Source: Bombyx mori
Lineage: Eukaryota > Arthropoda > Insecta > Lepidoptera > Bombycidae
Direction of reading: 5' to 3'
DNA: 64,000 nt
NCBI RefSeq assembly: GCF_030269925.1
Contig: NC_085112.1
Span: 10,851,501 to 10,915,500, forward strand
Position 1 is the first letter of the stretch. The number at the start of each line of letters is the position of its first letter. The notes beneath the pieces are model-generated. The model worked only from the letters and a program-made list of their open reading frames with translations. It was not told the DNA's origin and searched no databases. Position numbers and translations under genes: made by a program. This document shows, piece by piece, positions 44,716 through 56,075 of this stretch.

Positions 44716-45775
44716 TATTGTTTATCAAACCATTACTGAGGCTCTTTAGAATAACGTTTAATTTCACTTCGGGCAAAGTGTATTGGCGTTGCCTCGGTTT
44801 CGTTGCATTTGTTCGGTGACTAGACAACGTTTTCTCGAGTAAGTCGCGAGGTCAGACGTTTAAGTTTTGGCCAGACACGAAACAATAATGTGCCTAGTTT
44901 CGAAAGTCACGCGACCCGCTCCAAATCACTTTTGTACGCAAAAACAACAATTTTCGGTTGGATAATAAATAATTCGATGCGATGGCGAAATAGCAATGTT
45001 TTTTTTCCTAAAATTGTAACGCAGAAAGTTTGTCAGTAAAGCCTAATGCTAGGCCCAAGTGCGCACAGAACGACGAATTAAGGGCGTCTATGAGAGAGTC
45101 AAGTCCGTTGGTCAATATTTAATGACTTGAGAAATGCGAAAATTTTAAATAAAAACAATTTTATGTTCAAAAAAAAAACCGTTTCGTCAAATTGAATTAA
45201 TACAAAATTAATAGAGTTAGGAAATTTTACTAAAAAGTAATTTAAATTTCGCCATTGACTTAAATTTGGTTGCGTAAATTAGAATCAATTTTAAAATGAA
45301 ACTCGACCCAAAAAAAATTAATGCAACAAACCGATATTATTAAACACTTCGATCACTGACATCGTTCGAAGAAATTCAAATTATAAAATCCTTTCAAAAC
45401 ATTCTTCTTGAATCACATCCGAGTCACCGACAGCTTAATAATACGTAATGCTCTGTCTATATTCTATTACTTACGATTTCATTCGAAAAGATCGTAATCA
45501 GAAGCCATTATCGTCTGAGTTCCACGAATAAGGCTATCGGATCTATGTCCACTTTATTTAGTCAGTAAAATCGAAATTTAATGTGTATCTAGCTGGTTAG
45601 CTACGTTAAGGGCTTGACTTACTTAATGTTGAACCACTCATTACAAGCTTTTAAATTATTATCAACATTTTGTTTTCTGTCTTTCTAGAAGTCGTTGCAT
45701 CTTGACTTGATTTAATTCTTCGAAGGTCCCCAAATAGTGGTGGCGGTCAAATCTATAATTTAATTTATTCTTTTA
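44716..45775. other. AT-rich DNA, nothing recognised
   Basis: GC-richer at 44780-44900 without recognisable content. No supported feature. Confidence 0.35.
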
Positions 45776-46021
45776 TTTTTATTTTTTTATTGTGTAGATG
45801 GTTGGACGAGCTCACAGCCCACCTGGTGTTAAGTGGTTACTGGAGCCCATAGACATCTACAAAGTAAATGCCGCCATCCACCTTGAGATATGAGTTCTAA
45901 AGTCCCAGTATAGTTACAACGGCTGCCCCACCCTTCAAACCGAAACGCATTGCTGCTTCACGGTAGAAATATGCGGGGTAGTACCTACCCGTGCAGACTC
46001 ACAAGAGGTCCTACCACCAGT
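45776..46021 (-). mobile_element. Bm1 SINE, 5'-truncated
   Basis: T-run, ATTGTGTAGATGGTTGGACG to CCTACCACCAGT, near-consensus body. Confidence 0.92.
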
Positions 46022-46485
46022 AAAAATTCAATACTGTCATAGGAGTAATAAATAAATTTTGCACTACATCCCTAGTACGTATAACGTTTTATTCAATAAT
46101 CTTGGCATACATTTGTTGAGTACAAACAATTTTAAACATTACCACTTTGGATGATCTTTCAAAAGCCATGAAATAGCAACAATAGCGCGGAGTTCAGGTG
46201 ATTGCGGATCTCCGCCCTCGTGATGCTGTTGTTCCGATAACGGCTCATCGGGACCTTGACTGGCTGGCTGAACTTTACTGTGAGTCACGCCGATACCAAT
46301 GAGCGGGAGCAGGTTGTGATTACTTGCCTTATACTTCACGGAAAATCCATACTGTTGCGAAATGATCCCAATGCATACCTATACTGAATAATTTAACATT
46401 AACATTTATTTAAATAAATAATGATAATTCGAAAACACATTTGTTGATTAAATTGCAAGCATGAATATTAAATAGTTAATGAAAA
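46022..46485. other. No recognised feature; GC-rich patch
   Basis: 46150-46330 is GC-rich and open on the minus strand for 66 codons (DEPLSEQQHHEGGDPQSPEL). The composition is protein-like, but I recognise no family and no splice sites are obvious. Confidence 0.35.
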
Positions 46486-46490
46486 GAATT

Positions 46491-46761
46491 GTCGTTCGTT
46501 AGTCTCGCTAAAACTCGAGAACGGCTGGACCGATTTGGCTAATTTTGATCTTGAATTATTTGTAGAAGTCCAGAGAAGGTTTAAAAGGTAGCTATATAAA
46601 TATGAAAAGTCACGGAATTAAAAAAAAAAACAATTTTGTTTTTCCTTTGATGTGTCCCTCGTCAGAAGGATTCTTTTTGTTTGTTTTAAGTTTATTTTAT
46701 ACAAACGTTTAGGTCTTTTATTTACCGATTGAGGCACTACGAAGTCTGCCGGGTCAGCTAG
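46491..46761 (+). mobile_element. Helitron-like element (23.1-kb family)
   Basis: GTCGTTCGTTAGTCTCGCTA, AACGGCTGGACCGATTTGGC, TTTGATGTGTCCCTCG and AGTCTGCCGGGTCAGCTAG, with CTAG at 46758-46761 followed by T. Same order as 23333-23074 on the minus strand. The 5' end has decayed. Confidence 0.7.
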
Positions 46762-46763
46762 TA

Positions 46764-47033
46764 CTAAATAAAGGACTGGTGTGTAGATCACAAAAAATAT
46801 ATATTACTAAAAAACGCGGTGGAATCAAATTTACCGAAATAAAAACTAAAGACTTTTATCTAGATGAATATACAGTGGAAGACAACCGTTATGGAAAACC
46901 AGGCCCACGTTATCCATTTAAAGTAACAAACAGAGTAAGAATGTCGGGAATAGCATCACGTTTGGTTATAGATTCAAATGTCATTGCGGCAGGTCGTGTC
47001 CAAGACGTGGGAGATTCACATTTCGCTTCCTGA
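46764..47033 (+). pseudogene. Unrecognised coding-like block
   Basis: A frame open from inside the Helitron end to TGA at 47031 encodes LVCRSQKIYITKKRGGIK, TKDFYLDEYTVEDNRYGK, PGPRYPFKVTNRVRMSG and ASRLVIDSNVIAAGR. It has no ATG at the start (a GTG at 46779). The composition is much more protein-like (Lys, Gly, Tyr, Val balanced) than any other frame in the window not explained by LINEs. The frame next to it (46978-47160) reads DYFPLYCNNWFECYYKEWCS. I recognise no family. It is probably a fragment of a decayed mobile-element or viral-type gene, or an internal exon; no intact start or clean splice sites are visible. Confidence 0.35.
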
Positions 47034-47249
47034 CTATTTTCCGTTGTACTGTAACAACTGGTTTGAATGTTATTACAAGGAATGGTGTTCCGACTTGATC
47101 AATTGTGGGCGAGACTTGACGAAACCAACGGCACTTACTGTTTACAGTAATGCCCATTGAATTAGCTGGATCCGTGAATAAGGTGCGGAACAGTGGGCTT
47201 AGGGATATAGCGTATTTACTAAAAAAAAAACTAAATACTATTTAGTTTT

Positions 47250-47374
47250 TTTTTTTTAATTTATATTTTAGTGCGTAGATGGGTGGACGAGCTTACATCC
47301 CATCTAGTGTTAAGTAGTTATCGGAGCCCATAGACATCTATAACGTAAATGCCGCCACCCACCTTGAGATATTA
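47250..47374 (-). mobile_element. Bm1 SINE 3' fragment
   Basis: T-run, TAGTGCGTAGATGGGTGGAC to CCCACCTTGAGATATTAGTA. Ends in the middle of the element, a severe 5' truncation. Confidence 0.88.
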
Positions 47375-49650
47375 GTAAAACTGGTCTTGTGATACTTTTA
47401 TGCATTTACGTTTATTGCTTCTACTGTGACTCTTGTTTTATAACAATTGTTTCAATGAAGAACATGGTGATATCAAATAAAGTTCCCAGCGCGTGCGAGT
47501 ATATTTATAATTAAATAACGACAAGTATGTAAATGTTATTTAAGAGCAAGTTTCGAAAAAATCGTGTTTTTTTAAGTAATAATACATATGGATATTAAGT
47601 ATTATATTGATACAGGAATCGTAATATACGTTTTGGTAAGTGACTGGTACAAGATACGTGCGTAAGAAAAGTGGTCAGTTTCAGGTCAATCAAGTTTGCT
47701 ACAGATAGTGTATTCGTTTCTTTTTTTTTTTTTCGCCCAGTAACATTAAATGTCGAATGTAAGACTTGTTTGTGTGTATTGCGTCATGTAATAAAATCAC
47801 TAACAAATTTCATGGAATTACACGCTTATAGCAGAGAGAGAAAGGTTTTCCTTTTTTTATAAAAAATAAATAAATAGTCGTCATAAATGTGAGATTGTTA
47901 GCTGTATTTGTTTGGGTCAATTGCTTTTATATCATTTAAAAAGTAGATATAAACTACAATACTCATTTTAATTGAAGCAGTGTCTGTGATGAGTTTCCTT
48001 AAAGTCTAACGCACGGGTAAAGGACAGGGGTCTAATTTTAATTACTTTTTTGACCCATTCACGTAATTAGTGTTAATCTGTAATACTATGTGTCCCAACC
48101 GGTGGGTCTTATTGTTTTGTCTATTACTTGATGAGAATCGGTCATCAAACATGAAATGGATCCTTAAATGTTGTAGATGAGAGATGACATTATAAATGAT
48201 AAACATGATTGAACCTTTTTTCATAATGCGGGTGGTATTCAAAAAGCTGTATCTTAATAAAAAATTATCGTATCTGAGTAAAAACGCGTCTAAATTCTAC
48301 AAAATACAATAATGCAAATAAGCTTTCACATTTTGACACGCCAGAGGTTATGAATTTTCATACGTTGCTCATTTAGTACACAATAGATAAACTAGGTCGA
48401 ATGCCAACCAGTCATATAAACAATAGTACAAACAAAAGAAGATACAATAGCGTTATAGTAGTCCGCTAAGAACTTTGTGCGTAAGAAACAAATGTTCAGA
48501 AGCATACGTAAGGCTGTGTTGAAAAGATTTTACAGTTACAAACTATTATGGTAACCTAAAAAAACATGGAAAAAGTTGATAGAAGAGTTCGTGGTCTTGC
48601 AAAAGTGAAACCTGTAGACTTCTAAACTATGTACTATAATCCTGCTATATCACTTTAAAATTGATATCGAAGTATCTATTCTTTGGGATCTCGAACCTCT
48701 CTTACCGTAAAATGTTGATTAATAATACCTACTAAAAATCAAAATACTTTTAACACCATAATTAATTTCATAAAAACTATATATTGTATCTTGCTTGCTG
48801 ATTGTTTTTAATTTCTTTGTTTCTATGTTTTTGTTTCTCTAGTGTTTTAATTTGTTTATCCAATATAAACAAGACCTTTAATTTGGCTTTTTGTTTCTAT
48901 TATTTGTTATATTATTATATTATGTTAGTTGGCGGTTGGTTCTCCTTGAAAATAAATTAAAAAAAAACTCTATCCACAATACCCAAGGCTATGAGTACTA
49001 TATTCGTTAAGCTTTATAACTGCATCCCCATTTAAAGTAATTAAACGAAATTCGAGATAGACTAAAGCTATAATCCAATTCTAAAATCACAAGTTAATTC
49101 AATGTTAATGAACATGAAATAATGTAAACACATTTATAGGCAAATGATGATTTTTATTAGGGAAATCTATGCGACAGAAATACACGAGTCGGTGGCGTTA
49201 AGTTTAGTAACTTTCTCAAAACTGCATAATATTTACAAATATGTATATTAGACTGATTATATTCCTAATGTTGGCATTTGTTATTTTGGTCTACAATCAA
49301 GTAAACTAAATTTTATTTAGTTGTTTTTTTTTCTCTAAAATTACAACCATAATGTCGTTCGTTCTTAGTGTTATTCCGAGCACGATTCGCGTAATAAGAC
49401 CGTGTTACATTCCATTACTAGCACACGGTTTTTATTGCACAATTACCGCGACAATCAATCGGTCACACTTCATTATAAATTCAACTCGATCTATTTGTTC
49501 AACCTGCTCGCGGCCGCAATGAATGGCGGGCACTCCCATCTACCCACACTAAAATGATACTCATGCTCGAATACAGGCCGTTTATTGACATGTCTTGCGC
49601 AAATAACTTATTTATTTATTTGCTTATTTGAGAACTCAACTCTTTTTTGG
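47375..49650. other. 2.3 kb without recognised features
   Basis: AT-rich. Small frames at 47671 and 48042 have no motif. Nothing else supported. Confidence 0.35.
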
Positions 49651-49892
49651 GTGTCTTGTGAGGTTTTGAGTCTTTTGAGCCCGCATAGGTACCCTGCCTA
49701 TTTCTGCCATGAAGCAGTAATGCGTTTCTGTTTGAAGGATGGGGGAGCCGTACTGTTAAAAGTGAGACCTTACAACTCATGTCTCAAGGTGGGTGGCGGC
49801 ATTTACGTTGTAAATGTCTATGGGCTCCAGTGACCACTTAATATCAGGTGGACCGTGAGCTCGTCCACCCATCTAAGTAATAAAAAATAAAA
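49651..49892 (+). mobile_element. Bm1 SINE, 5'-truncated, diverged
   Basis: GTGTCTTGTGAGGTTTTGAG to CATCTAAGTAATAAAAAATA. The first ~60 bases are rearranged (GAGCCCGCATAGGTACCCTG) and the middle has GTACTGTTAAAAGTGAGACC. Confidence 0.88.
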
Positions 49893-50511
49893 CTTGAACG
49901 TAACAGAGTACAAATACCTTAACAGCTCCGATTCTTCGTCAGAGTTGTCAGATGTGTATTAAAATCGATTTATTTAATGACGCAATATCGAGTGGTCGAT
50001 ATGATTGTGAGTCAAGTTGGACAGTTGTCCAACTTGCGCCTACACATTAAACGCATTTACGAACGACACTGAGAAATTGCTACCTGCCCTGCTTACTTGT
50101 ACTGCGCGTATTCAATGTATGAGCTAGTTAGAAGATGTAGTGGCTACATGTAGACTAGTGATGCTGTAATCTGAATGGCGTTTGTAGACCCCGCACGTAC
50201 CGTCTGGACTTTGGCATCAATTATATAAAGACTATACCTGTTTTATCGCAGAAAGCTGTTACAAAGCTACTTAGTTTATTGAACAGGCTTGATTTCAGTC
50301 TATAAACTATGCTACAGTGAATATAGTAACAGTTACTCAATAATAGAAACTATGGTATAATTAAAGCGCATTATTTGGCTCCGGAATTATGGCACTGATT
50401 TTTTATTCTTGGAATGAGGTTTGATAATAATCCGAAACGTTAAGCAGAAGTTCAGCTATGCACAAGCACCGGTTACTCACCATCGGGTGATTTATCTTTC
50501 TTTTTCTTTTC
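49893..50511. other. AT-rich DNA, nothing recognised
   Basis: A short tandem GGACAGTTGTCC-type palindrome (50019-50030). Otherwise nothing supported. Confidence 0.35.
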
Positions 50512-50557
50512 TTTTTAATCTTTCAAGCATGCCCATCTATGCTTGAAAGATTAAAAA
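50512..50557. repeat. Perfect 19-bp inverted repeat (hairpin)
   Basis: TTTTTAATCTTTCAAGCAT at 50512-50530 and its exact reverse complement at 50539-50557 are separated by 8 bases (GCCCATCT). No adjacent known element end. Confidence 0.9.
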
Positions 50558-50639
50558 AGCTTACCATCAAAGAGCTTCTTCCTTTCTTTTTCTTCTTGCC
50601 CCTGTCCTGCATTATGTGGGGTTTTGATTTTGATTTTTT

Positions 50640-50945
50640 GATTTTTATTGGACGCCCACTTTACCGTTGACTTTCACACTCAGGATATTTTTGGTAACAT
50701 ACAACCTTTCATAACAAACCGATATGATATCATGAAAACCTTACATTTCTTATATTTTCTGTTACTGGCGCTACTTTCAATGTTCCATTTATATACGAGT
50801 ATATCACGTCTAATCTTATCAATTCTTGTTACTCCACACGTCCATCTAAAAATCCTTGTTTCTGCTGCATACATTCTTCCTTCATCCACCGCTTTCGTAG
50901 CCCAGCACTCTAGTCAATACAGTCAGTCAAAAATACAGGCTTCTA
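50640..50945 (-). pseudogene. RTE-type LINE RT fragment, frameshifted
   Basis: Minus strand reads AVDEGRMYAAETRIFRW then TCGVTRIDKIRRD, after which the frame must shift to give TLKVAPVTENIRN. This segment (VDE-RM-AAE-RM-RW-GVTR-D-IRN, then LKVAPV) directly precedes the WYGHVMRR motif in RTE reverse transcriptases, so it is upstream of the segments found at 33709 and 58690. Downstream of the frameshift it degenerates. The plus-strand frame is a shadow. Confidence 0.8.
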
Positions 50946-51049
50946 AATCTTCCCTTTAAGTTTAAAGGGGTATTCATCGGTCCCAAGCTGTTCTCAGAAC
51001 CTGTCACCATTAGACCATTAGACCTTTCTTTGTGTAGGGTATGGAAAGG

Positions 51050-51230
51050 TGTTCGAATTCACGGATCATTTGACTTTAACAAGTTACCTACTAAAGCCCA
51101 TAGATCTCACAAGTCGCCTCAAGGTCGAAGTCGTAATTGCACTGTAACGCTCATCCAACCCTTTAGATCGGAACGTCTAACTGATTTGTGGCAGACCACA
51201 GCACACCCTGCCACCGGTAACCAAAATAGG
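51050..51230 (-). mobile_element. Ancient Bm1-like relic
   Basis: AAAGCCCATAGATCTCACAA, CTCAAGGTCGAAGTCGTAAT, TCCAACCCTTTAGATCGGAA and ACCCTGCCACCGGTAAC keep minus-strand Bm1 order at low identity. Confidence 0.45.
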
Positions 51231-51778
51231 AAATAGAAATTTGATTGAGAAGAACAGGTTCTGCGAAGACGCCGCAGTGGAGGTAGCCCGCAATTGGCCT
51301 TATTTTTTAAAAATATTAATTAAATATTAAATTAAAGTAAATTATCTTGTAACGCCGTTGGTTTTAAAGCCATTTTTGAGGAGTTTAATCATTTTCAAAA
51401 TCCTCTGACGGTGATCACTGCTTATCACAAAGTTAGCAAAGTAAATATTTAATTGGTACCGCTAATTGCTGAGTCTTATACCTATTGTTGTACCGACGAT
51501 CTCTCTCACAATTGCCATTGTGGTTAGACAATGTTGGGAGCTGACCTCAGGATCGTGATGCAACGTAAGTACAAAGCTGCAAAGGAAGTAAGCGAATCTT
51601 TCTCGGAACGTTGACTCAAAGGTGTAAAATACAATCGAATCGAAAATGCGTTCGGTTCTTGTAAGAATACAAAAGCTTTAAGTTGATGACGGGCTTGTGG
51701 TTGGATCCTAGAACAAGATATATACTGTCGATTGCGGTAAATAGGTTAATAATATTCAACATCATGAATAATTATTAT
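51231..51778. other. AT-rich DNA, nothing recognised
   Basis: No supported feature. Confidence 0.35.
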
Positions 51779-52034
51779 TACTGGTGGTAGGACCTCTTGT
51801 GAGTCCGCGCGGGTGGGTACCACCACCCTGCCTATTTCTGCCGTGAAGCAGTAATGCGTTTCGGTTTGAAGGGTGGGGCAGCCGTCGTTACTATACTTGA
51901 GACCTTAGAACTTGTATCTCAAGGTGGGTGGCGCATTTACGTTGTGGATATCTATGGGCTTCAGTAACCACTTAACATCAGGTGGGCTGTGAGCTCGTCC
52001 ACCCATCTAAGCAATAAAAAATAAATAAAAAAAA
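51779..52034 (+). mobile_element. Bm1 SINE, 5'-truncated
   Basis: ACTGGTGGTAGGACCTCTTG to AAGCAATAAAAAATAAATAA. Nearly consensus throughout, therefore young. Confidence 0.94.
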
Positions 52035-53045
52035 TCACTTTGATTGCGATTATTAAAAAACCTAGCCGGTTTGTTCGTAATATAATTTTCACGTAATTCT
52101 GTAATTCATTATATCATTATGTAATTCATTATATTATGTTTAATGTGCATATTTATTTATTTATTTATTTGTCTTCATTATTTAATCATATGCTTGAGGT
52201 TTTGTCTATTTGCATCGATTTCTCTGATTTATTTAAATAATAGTACATCACAAGTCACAACATACCGGCCGTATGTTTTTCAGGAATAACCTTGGCAGGA
52301 AGAGATAGCTTTTAGCGAAGCTGTTCAAATTGTACCTGCCTATTGAGTGACAATTCAATGCTAATTTTGTTTCAATGTACAACAAAGTATACTCTTTTGT
52401 TTATTCTCTGTGGGGTCATTTTGGTTCTGATGTCTGCTATAAAGTAGAAATTACTGGTGAACAGATGTATTATTGGAAGACTGCATGACTAAATACAACC
52501 TACCTTTCTCTACTGGGAATTACTCGTGGGTTTTAGGTTGAAGGTCTAAAGGTCTTGAACATACTTCAAGATCTCCACAGCGTGAAACGAAACGTATATG
52601 CTAATTTACCAGCTCATAAAATCTCTTTAAAAAAAACAGTCTGCGGACTTTTTGACCACTATTTTATTGAGATTATATTTCATCCCATATCATCTAATCT
52701 CATTTCATTTCATTTTCATTTCATTTCATTTCTAGCCATCCCACAATATTATTTTTCAAATAAAAAAAGTTTTCATTATAATTAAAATAAGACTTGACTT
52801 AAAGATCTTAGTTACCAGGTCATAAAATCCTTTAAAAAGAATCAAGACTTTGCCGCCTTTTTTATAAGTTTACATATTTTTCAAATTATTATTGTCGGAC
52901 TAAAAATATATATCAATACTTCAACAAACCGACTTATTGTTTATCCCGAGCGTGAACATTGTATAATAAACAGTTGAAATTTCAAAACCCACAAGAAGAG
53001 TAGCGTCACTCCCTCTCTCTTGGAATAAGGTGGGCCGTGAGTTAT
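52035..53045. other. AT-rich DNA, nothing recognised
   Basis: TTTA and CATTT low-complexity runs at 52150-52175 and 52700-52735. No coding feature supported. Confidence 0.35.
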
Positions 53046-53182
53046 GTGAGTTCTGCGAAGCACTGCTCTTACTAGTGTTAGTGTTAGCAACGTCATCAGG
53101 TTTGAGCTCCGCGAGCTCACCTACTAGTTAAGGTTACGCTGAAATGGTCTCTCAAGACCATCAGCTTAGGTAGGAAAAAAAG
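53046..53182 (+). mobile_element. LINE family C 3' tail
   Basis: GTTCTGCGAAGCACTGCTCT, GTTAGCAACGTCATCAGG, CTCACCTACTAGTTAAGG and the 3' end ATCAGCTTAGGTAGGAAAAAA. This plus-strand copy shows that the A-rich end is 3', fixing the orientation of all family C copies. Confidence 0.7.
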
Positions 53183-53228
53183 AGTTATGTACATGTAAAA
53201 AATATTAATTTATGTTTCCTTGTTACAG

Positions 53229-53284
53229 ATGAAGCAAAGCCGACGATCTAAGGAATGCTAATTCATAAGCGTTATAAATCTAGC
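53229..53284 (+). other. Possible internal exon (56 nt)
   Basis: Preceded by the acceptor-like TTTCCTTGTTACAG (ends 53228) and followed by the strong donor GTAAGT (53285). It contains stops in every frame when read from its own ATG. Joined to the possible exon ending 11685 it would give ...HLDEAKPTI-stop. A UTR exon is the more likely meaning, if it is an exon at all. Confidence 0.25.
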
Positions 53285-53539
53285 GTAAGTACATAAATGA
53301 TAACCATGTTTTGTAGCCATACAAATACATCCGCTCTTTAATTACCAATTTACTTTGATTAATTATGTAATAAGTTAATGTTTACGTGTTAACTGGACGC
53401 CGTTTGTAATGTAATTTACTCTAATCTATACGAGAAAAAAAAATGGCGTGTCTGTTTGTAATAACAAAATAACCACTTTTTACTAAATACGTAAGTATGT
53501 ATACACGGTATACATATACCGAAATAACTTTTTTTTTAA

Positions 53540-53715
53540 ATGTCTGTCTGTCTGTTTGTTCCGGCTTATCTCTGGAACGGCTGGACCGATTTTGACGGGA
53601 CTTTCACTGATAGGTAGCTGATGATATAAGGAGTAACTTAGGCCTTACTTTTTTTAGACTAGCTTCGCCCCGCGGCGTCACCCGTGGTACGACAATAACC
53701 GCAGGACTCAGCTAG
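53540..53715 (+). mobile_element. Helitron-like element (6.9-kb family)
   Basis: TGTC repeats, TTCCGGCTTATCTCTGGAAC, GACCGATTTTGACGGGACTT as at 6941. It then contains an inverted partial 3' end (GACTAGCTTCGCCCCGCGGC) and finishes ACTCAGCTAG at 53715 followed by T. The internal inverted end suggests one element inside or next to another. Confidence 0.6.
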
Positions 53716-53898
53716 TGTAGTATAAAGTAGAATTAGAAGGGATTTATGTGGTAAGCTTTAATCAACTAGGTAATGAGTCTCATAACTTGATATATGCGTA
53801 ATATTTATTATCTAAAAAATATTGTTAGTTTGGCTTTTGCTACGGCACTACCTGGTTCAAGAGAAAGATTCTTCTGAAACAATTGCGTTCATCGAGAA

Positions 53899-54150
53899 CG
53901 TTAATGCTTAGGCTAGTGAACGAGCTGACGGCCCACCTAGCGTTAAGTGGTTACCGAAACCCAGAGATATCAACAGCTTAAATACCGCTACCCGCTTTGA
54001 GATATGGGTTCCGAGTCTCGATTTTACAGTACAAAGGCTGCCTCACCCTTCAAATCGAAACGCCTTACGGCAGAAATAGGCAAGGTGGTGGTGTACTTAG
54101 CCGTGCGGCCTCACAAAAGATCCTATCACCAGTAATTACACAAATTATTA
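53899..54150 (-). mobile_element. Bm1 SINE, diverged
   Basis: TTAATGCTTAGGCTAGTGAA at the tail, then all core blocks with many substitutions, CCTATCACCAGT, and about 15 bases of the 5' half (AATTACACAAATTATTA). It reaches slightly beyond the usual truncation point. Confidence 0.85.
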
Positions 54151-54257
54151 TTTATATAATAATATCTATACATAATAATATGTATATAATTATTATTATT
54201 AATCAAAAGAACGGGTTACGAAAAATGCAGCTTAATGTGAAGTCATTATAAATAAAA

Positions 54258-54301
54258 CTCCTCGACAAACCAAAGACCACCGTAGTTGGTTTGTCGGGGA
54301 G
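54258..54301. repeat. 15-bp inverted repeat
   Basis: CTCCTCGACAAACCA (54258-54272) and TGGTTTGTCGGGGAG (54287-54301) are complementary with one mismatch around a 14-base loop. Confidence 0.75.
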
Positions 54302-55931
54302 AAGTTGTTCTCTCTGTTCATTATCAGCAATCGAACTTTTAATGGTCCATTTGATGGATTACGTAGAGTCGAATCTCGCACGTTGTATATTACATACGCC
54401 ATTCAATCATTTGAAGTTAAATTGTAAAGGAATTTGAGGTGTATTTTTAGACATTGTCTTTTTTGTGTTTTCAATAACTATAATTTCTAAACATAATAAC
54501 GATGATAAACAAAAATTATGATTTTATTTAATTAAATAAGCTTAAACATCTAATAAGGCATTATTATTACATTTTAAAATCTTATGATATATGTATAATA
54601 AACATTTTTTCCGCGTTCGAGCCATATTTCACTATTGTTTTTGTTGTCAGAAGTATAGTCGTACTCATCCATACATGCTTGAAATTCAATATACATTACA
54701 TTAGCCTGAGAACGTTGCTGGCTTATCTCCAACGAATTCCTTGAGAACACAATACACAGATACTGTTTTATTATTAAAATAATGGGATTTTTTTATAAAA
54801 ATCAAAAGAAATGAAGCACTCTGCCCATCTGCCTTTTGTAGGTGGTCTACGCTGGAGTAACGAACGCATCTGTCGGGACAAAAAAATTATTGAAAGGAAT
54901 ACATTATATGTGAATAGGCGTTTATAATGTGGCAGGTAATATATTCCGTTTGATGTTATAATCGGGGTAGCGTGATCTAAATTTGCTTTAGTATATGAAG
55001 ACTTTCTATATCAGGTATATAACACTCAAATGTGAGAACGGCATTGGCTAGCAATTATCACTCAAGAATATTTAAAAAAATTAAAGAGATTTGTAATCTA
55101 ATGGACAAATACTTACTGCTTTCTTTTGAACATTCAACATCAAAACCGTAATAGCTTCATCGCGTAAAACTCAGGCGACTACTATCATTGACATAACAAC
55201 AAACTACTCCAACAGTTAACTTGTCCATTGAAAATTATACCGAGTCAAATCGAAAAACTCAATGAATTAAATCCAATTTAACGAATCAATGTAATACAAA
55301 AAGAAAAAAAAAACTAGATTCCGATAGTAATAGTTGTCCAGCAATCGATGATGCTTTAGCCCTTTATTTTTTAATGCTGACAAAATGACAATAGTTTTCG
55401 TGTTAGACGGGCGGTGAAAATAACGGTAAAAAGACAAGCACGATATTCTGTAAATACGCCATTTTGAATCAAAACAAACAACTGATTTGACTAAGCGTCA
55501 TACAAAAGTATTAATGGAAAGAGTATTCATGAAAGTATTAATGTAATGTAAAGAGGTATCAATTGTACAAATAAGTAAACGTTATTTTTGATACGGTTTT
55601 ATTAGCTTCAGACGTATGTATGTTAGTATGTAACGGAAACTTTGAGCATGATTTTGACCCCCTTCAAAACGTCGGATTAACTCGAAATTTGGCATACTTA
55701 TTAAGGACCGATGGCAATTCAATATTTTAATTTTTTTTATTAAAAACTTGAAATTCAACAAAAAAATTAAAAATAAATACATAATAGTTTAAAAAAAATA
55801 CGCTTTTATAGAAATCCAACTAAAAAATAGTAGTTATAAATATTTTATGAGCAGATATGAGTAGAAGGGCTATTTTGATAATATCCCGAAAAGCATCCCA
55901 CGCTTTTTTATAATAAAATCATTTTTTCTTA
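54302..55931. other. 1.6 kb without recognised features
   Basis: AT-rich. A segment at 55590-55700 (CGTATGTATGTTAGTATGTA, CCTTCAAAACGTCGGATTAAC) looks repeat-like and recalls 28870-28910 (AATCCGACGTTTTGAAGGGG, inverse). It is otherwise unassigned. Confidence 0.35.
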
Positions 55932-56075
55932 CACTATAATTGAGACCTTAGAACTTATATCTCAAAGTGGGTGGCGCATTTACGTTGTAGATGTCTATGG
56001 GCTCCAGTAACCACTTAACACCAGGTGGGCTGTGAGCTCGTCCACTCACCTAAGCAATAAAAAAAATAAAAAAAA
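55932..56075 (+). mobile_element. Bm1 SINE 3' fragment
   Basis: ACTATAATTGAGACCTTAGA to AAGCAATAAAAAAAATAAAA. Near-consensus and truncated in mid-body, so a recent 5'-truncated insertion. Confidence 0.92.
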
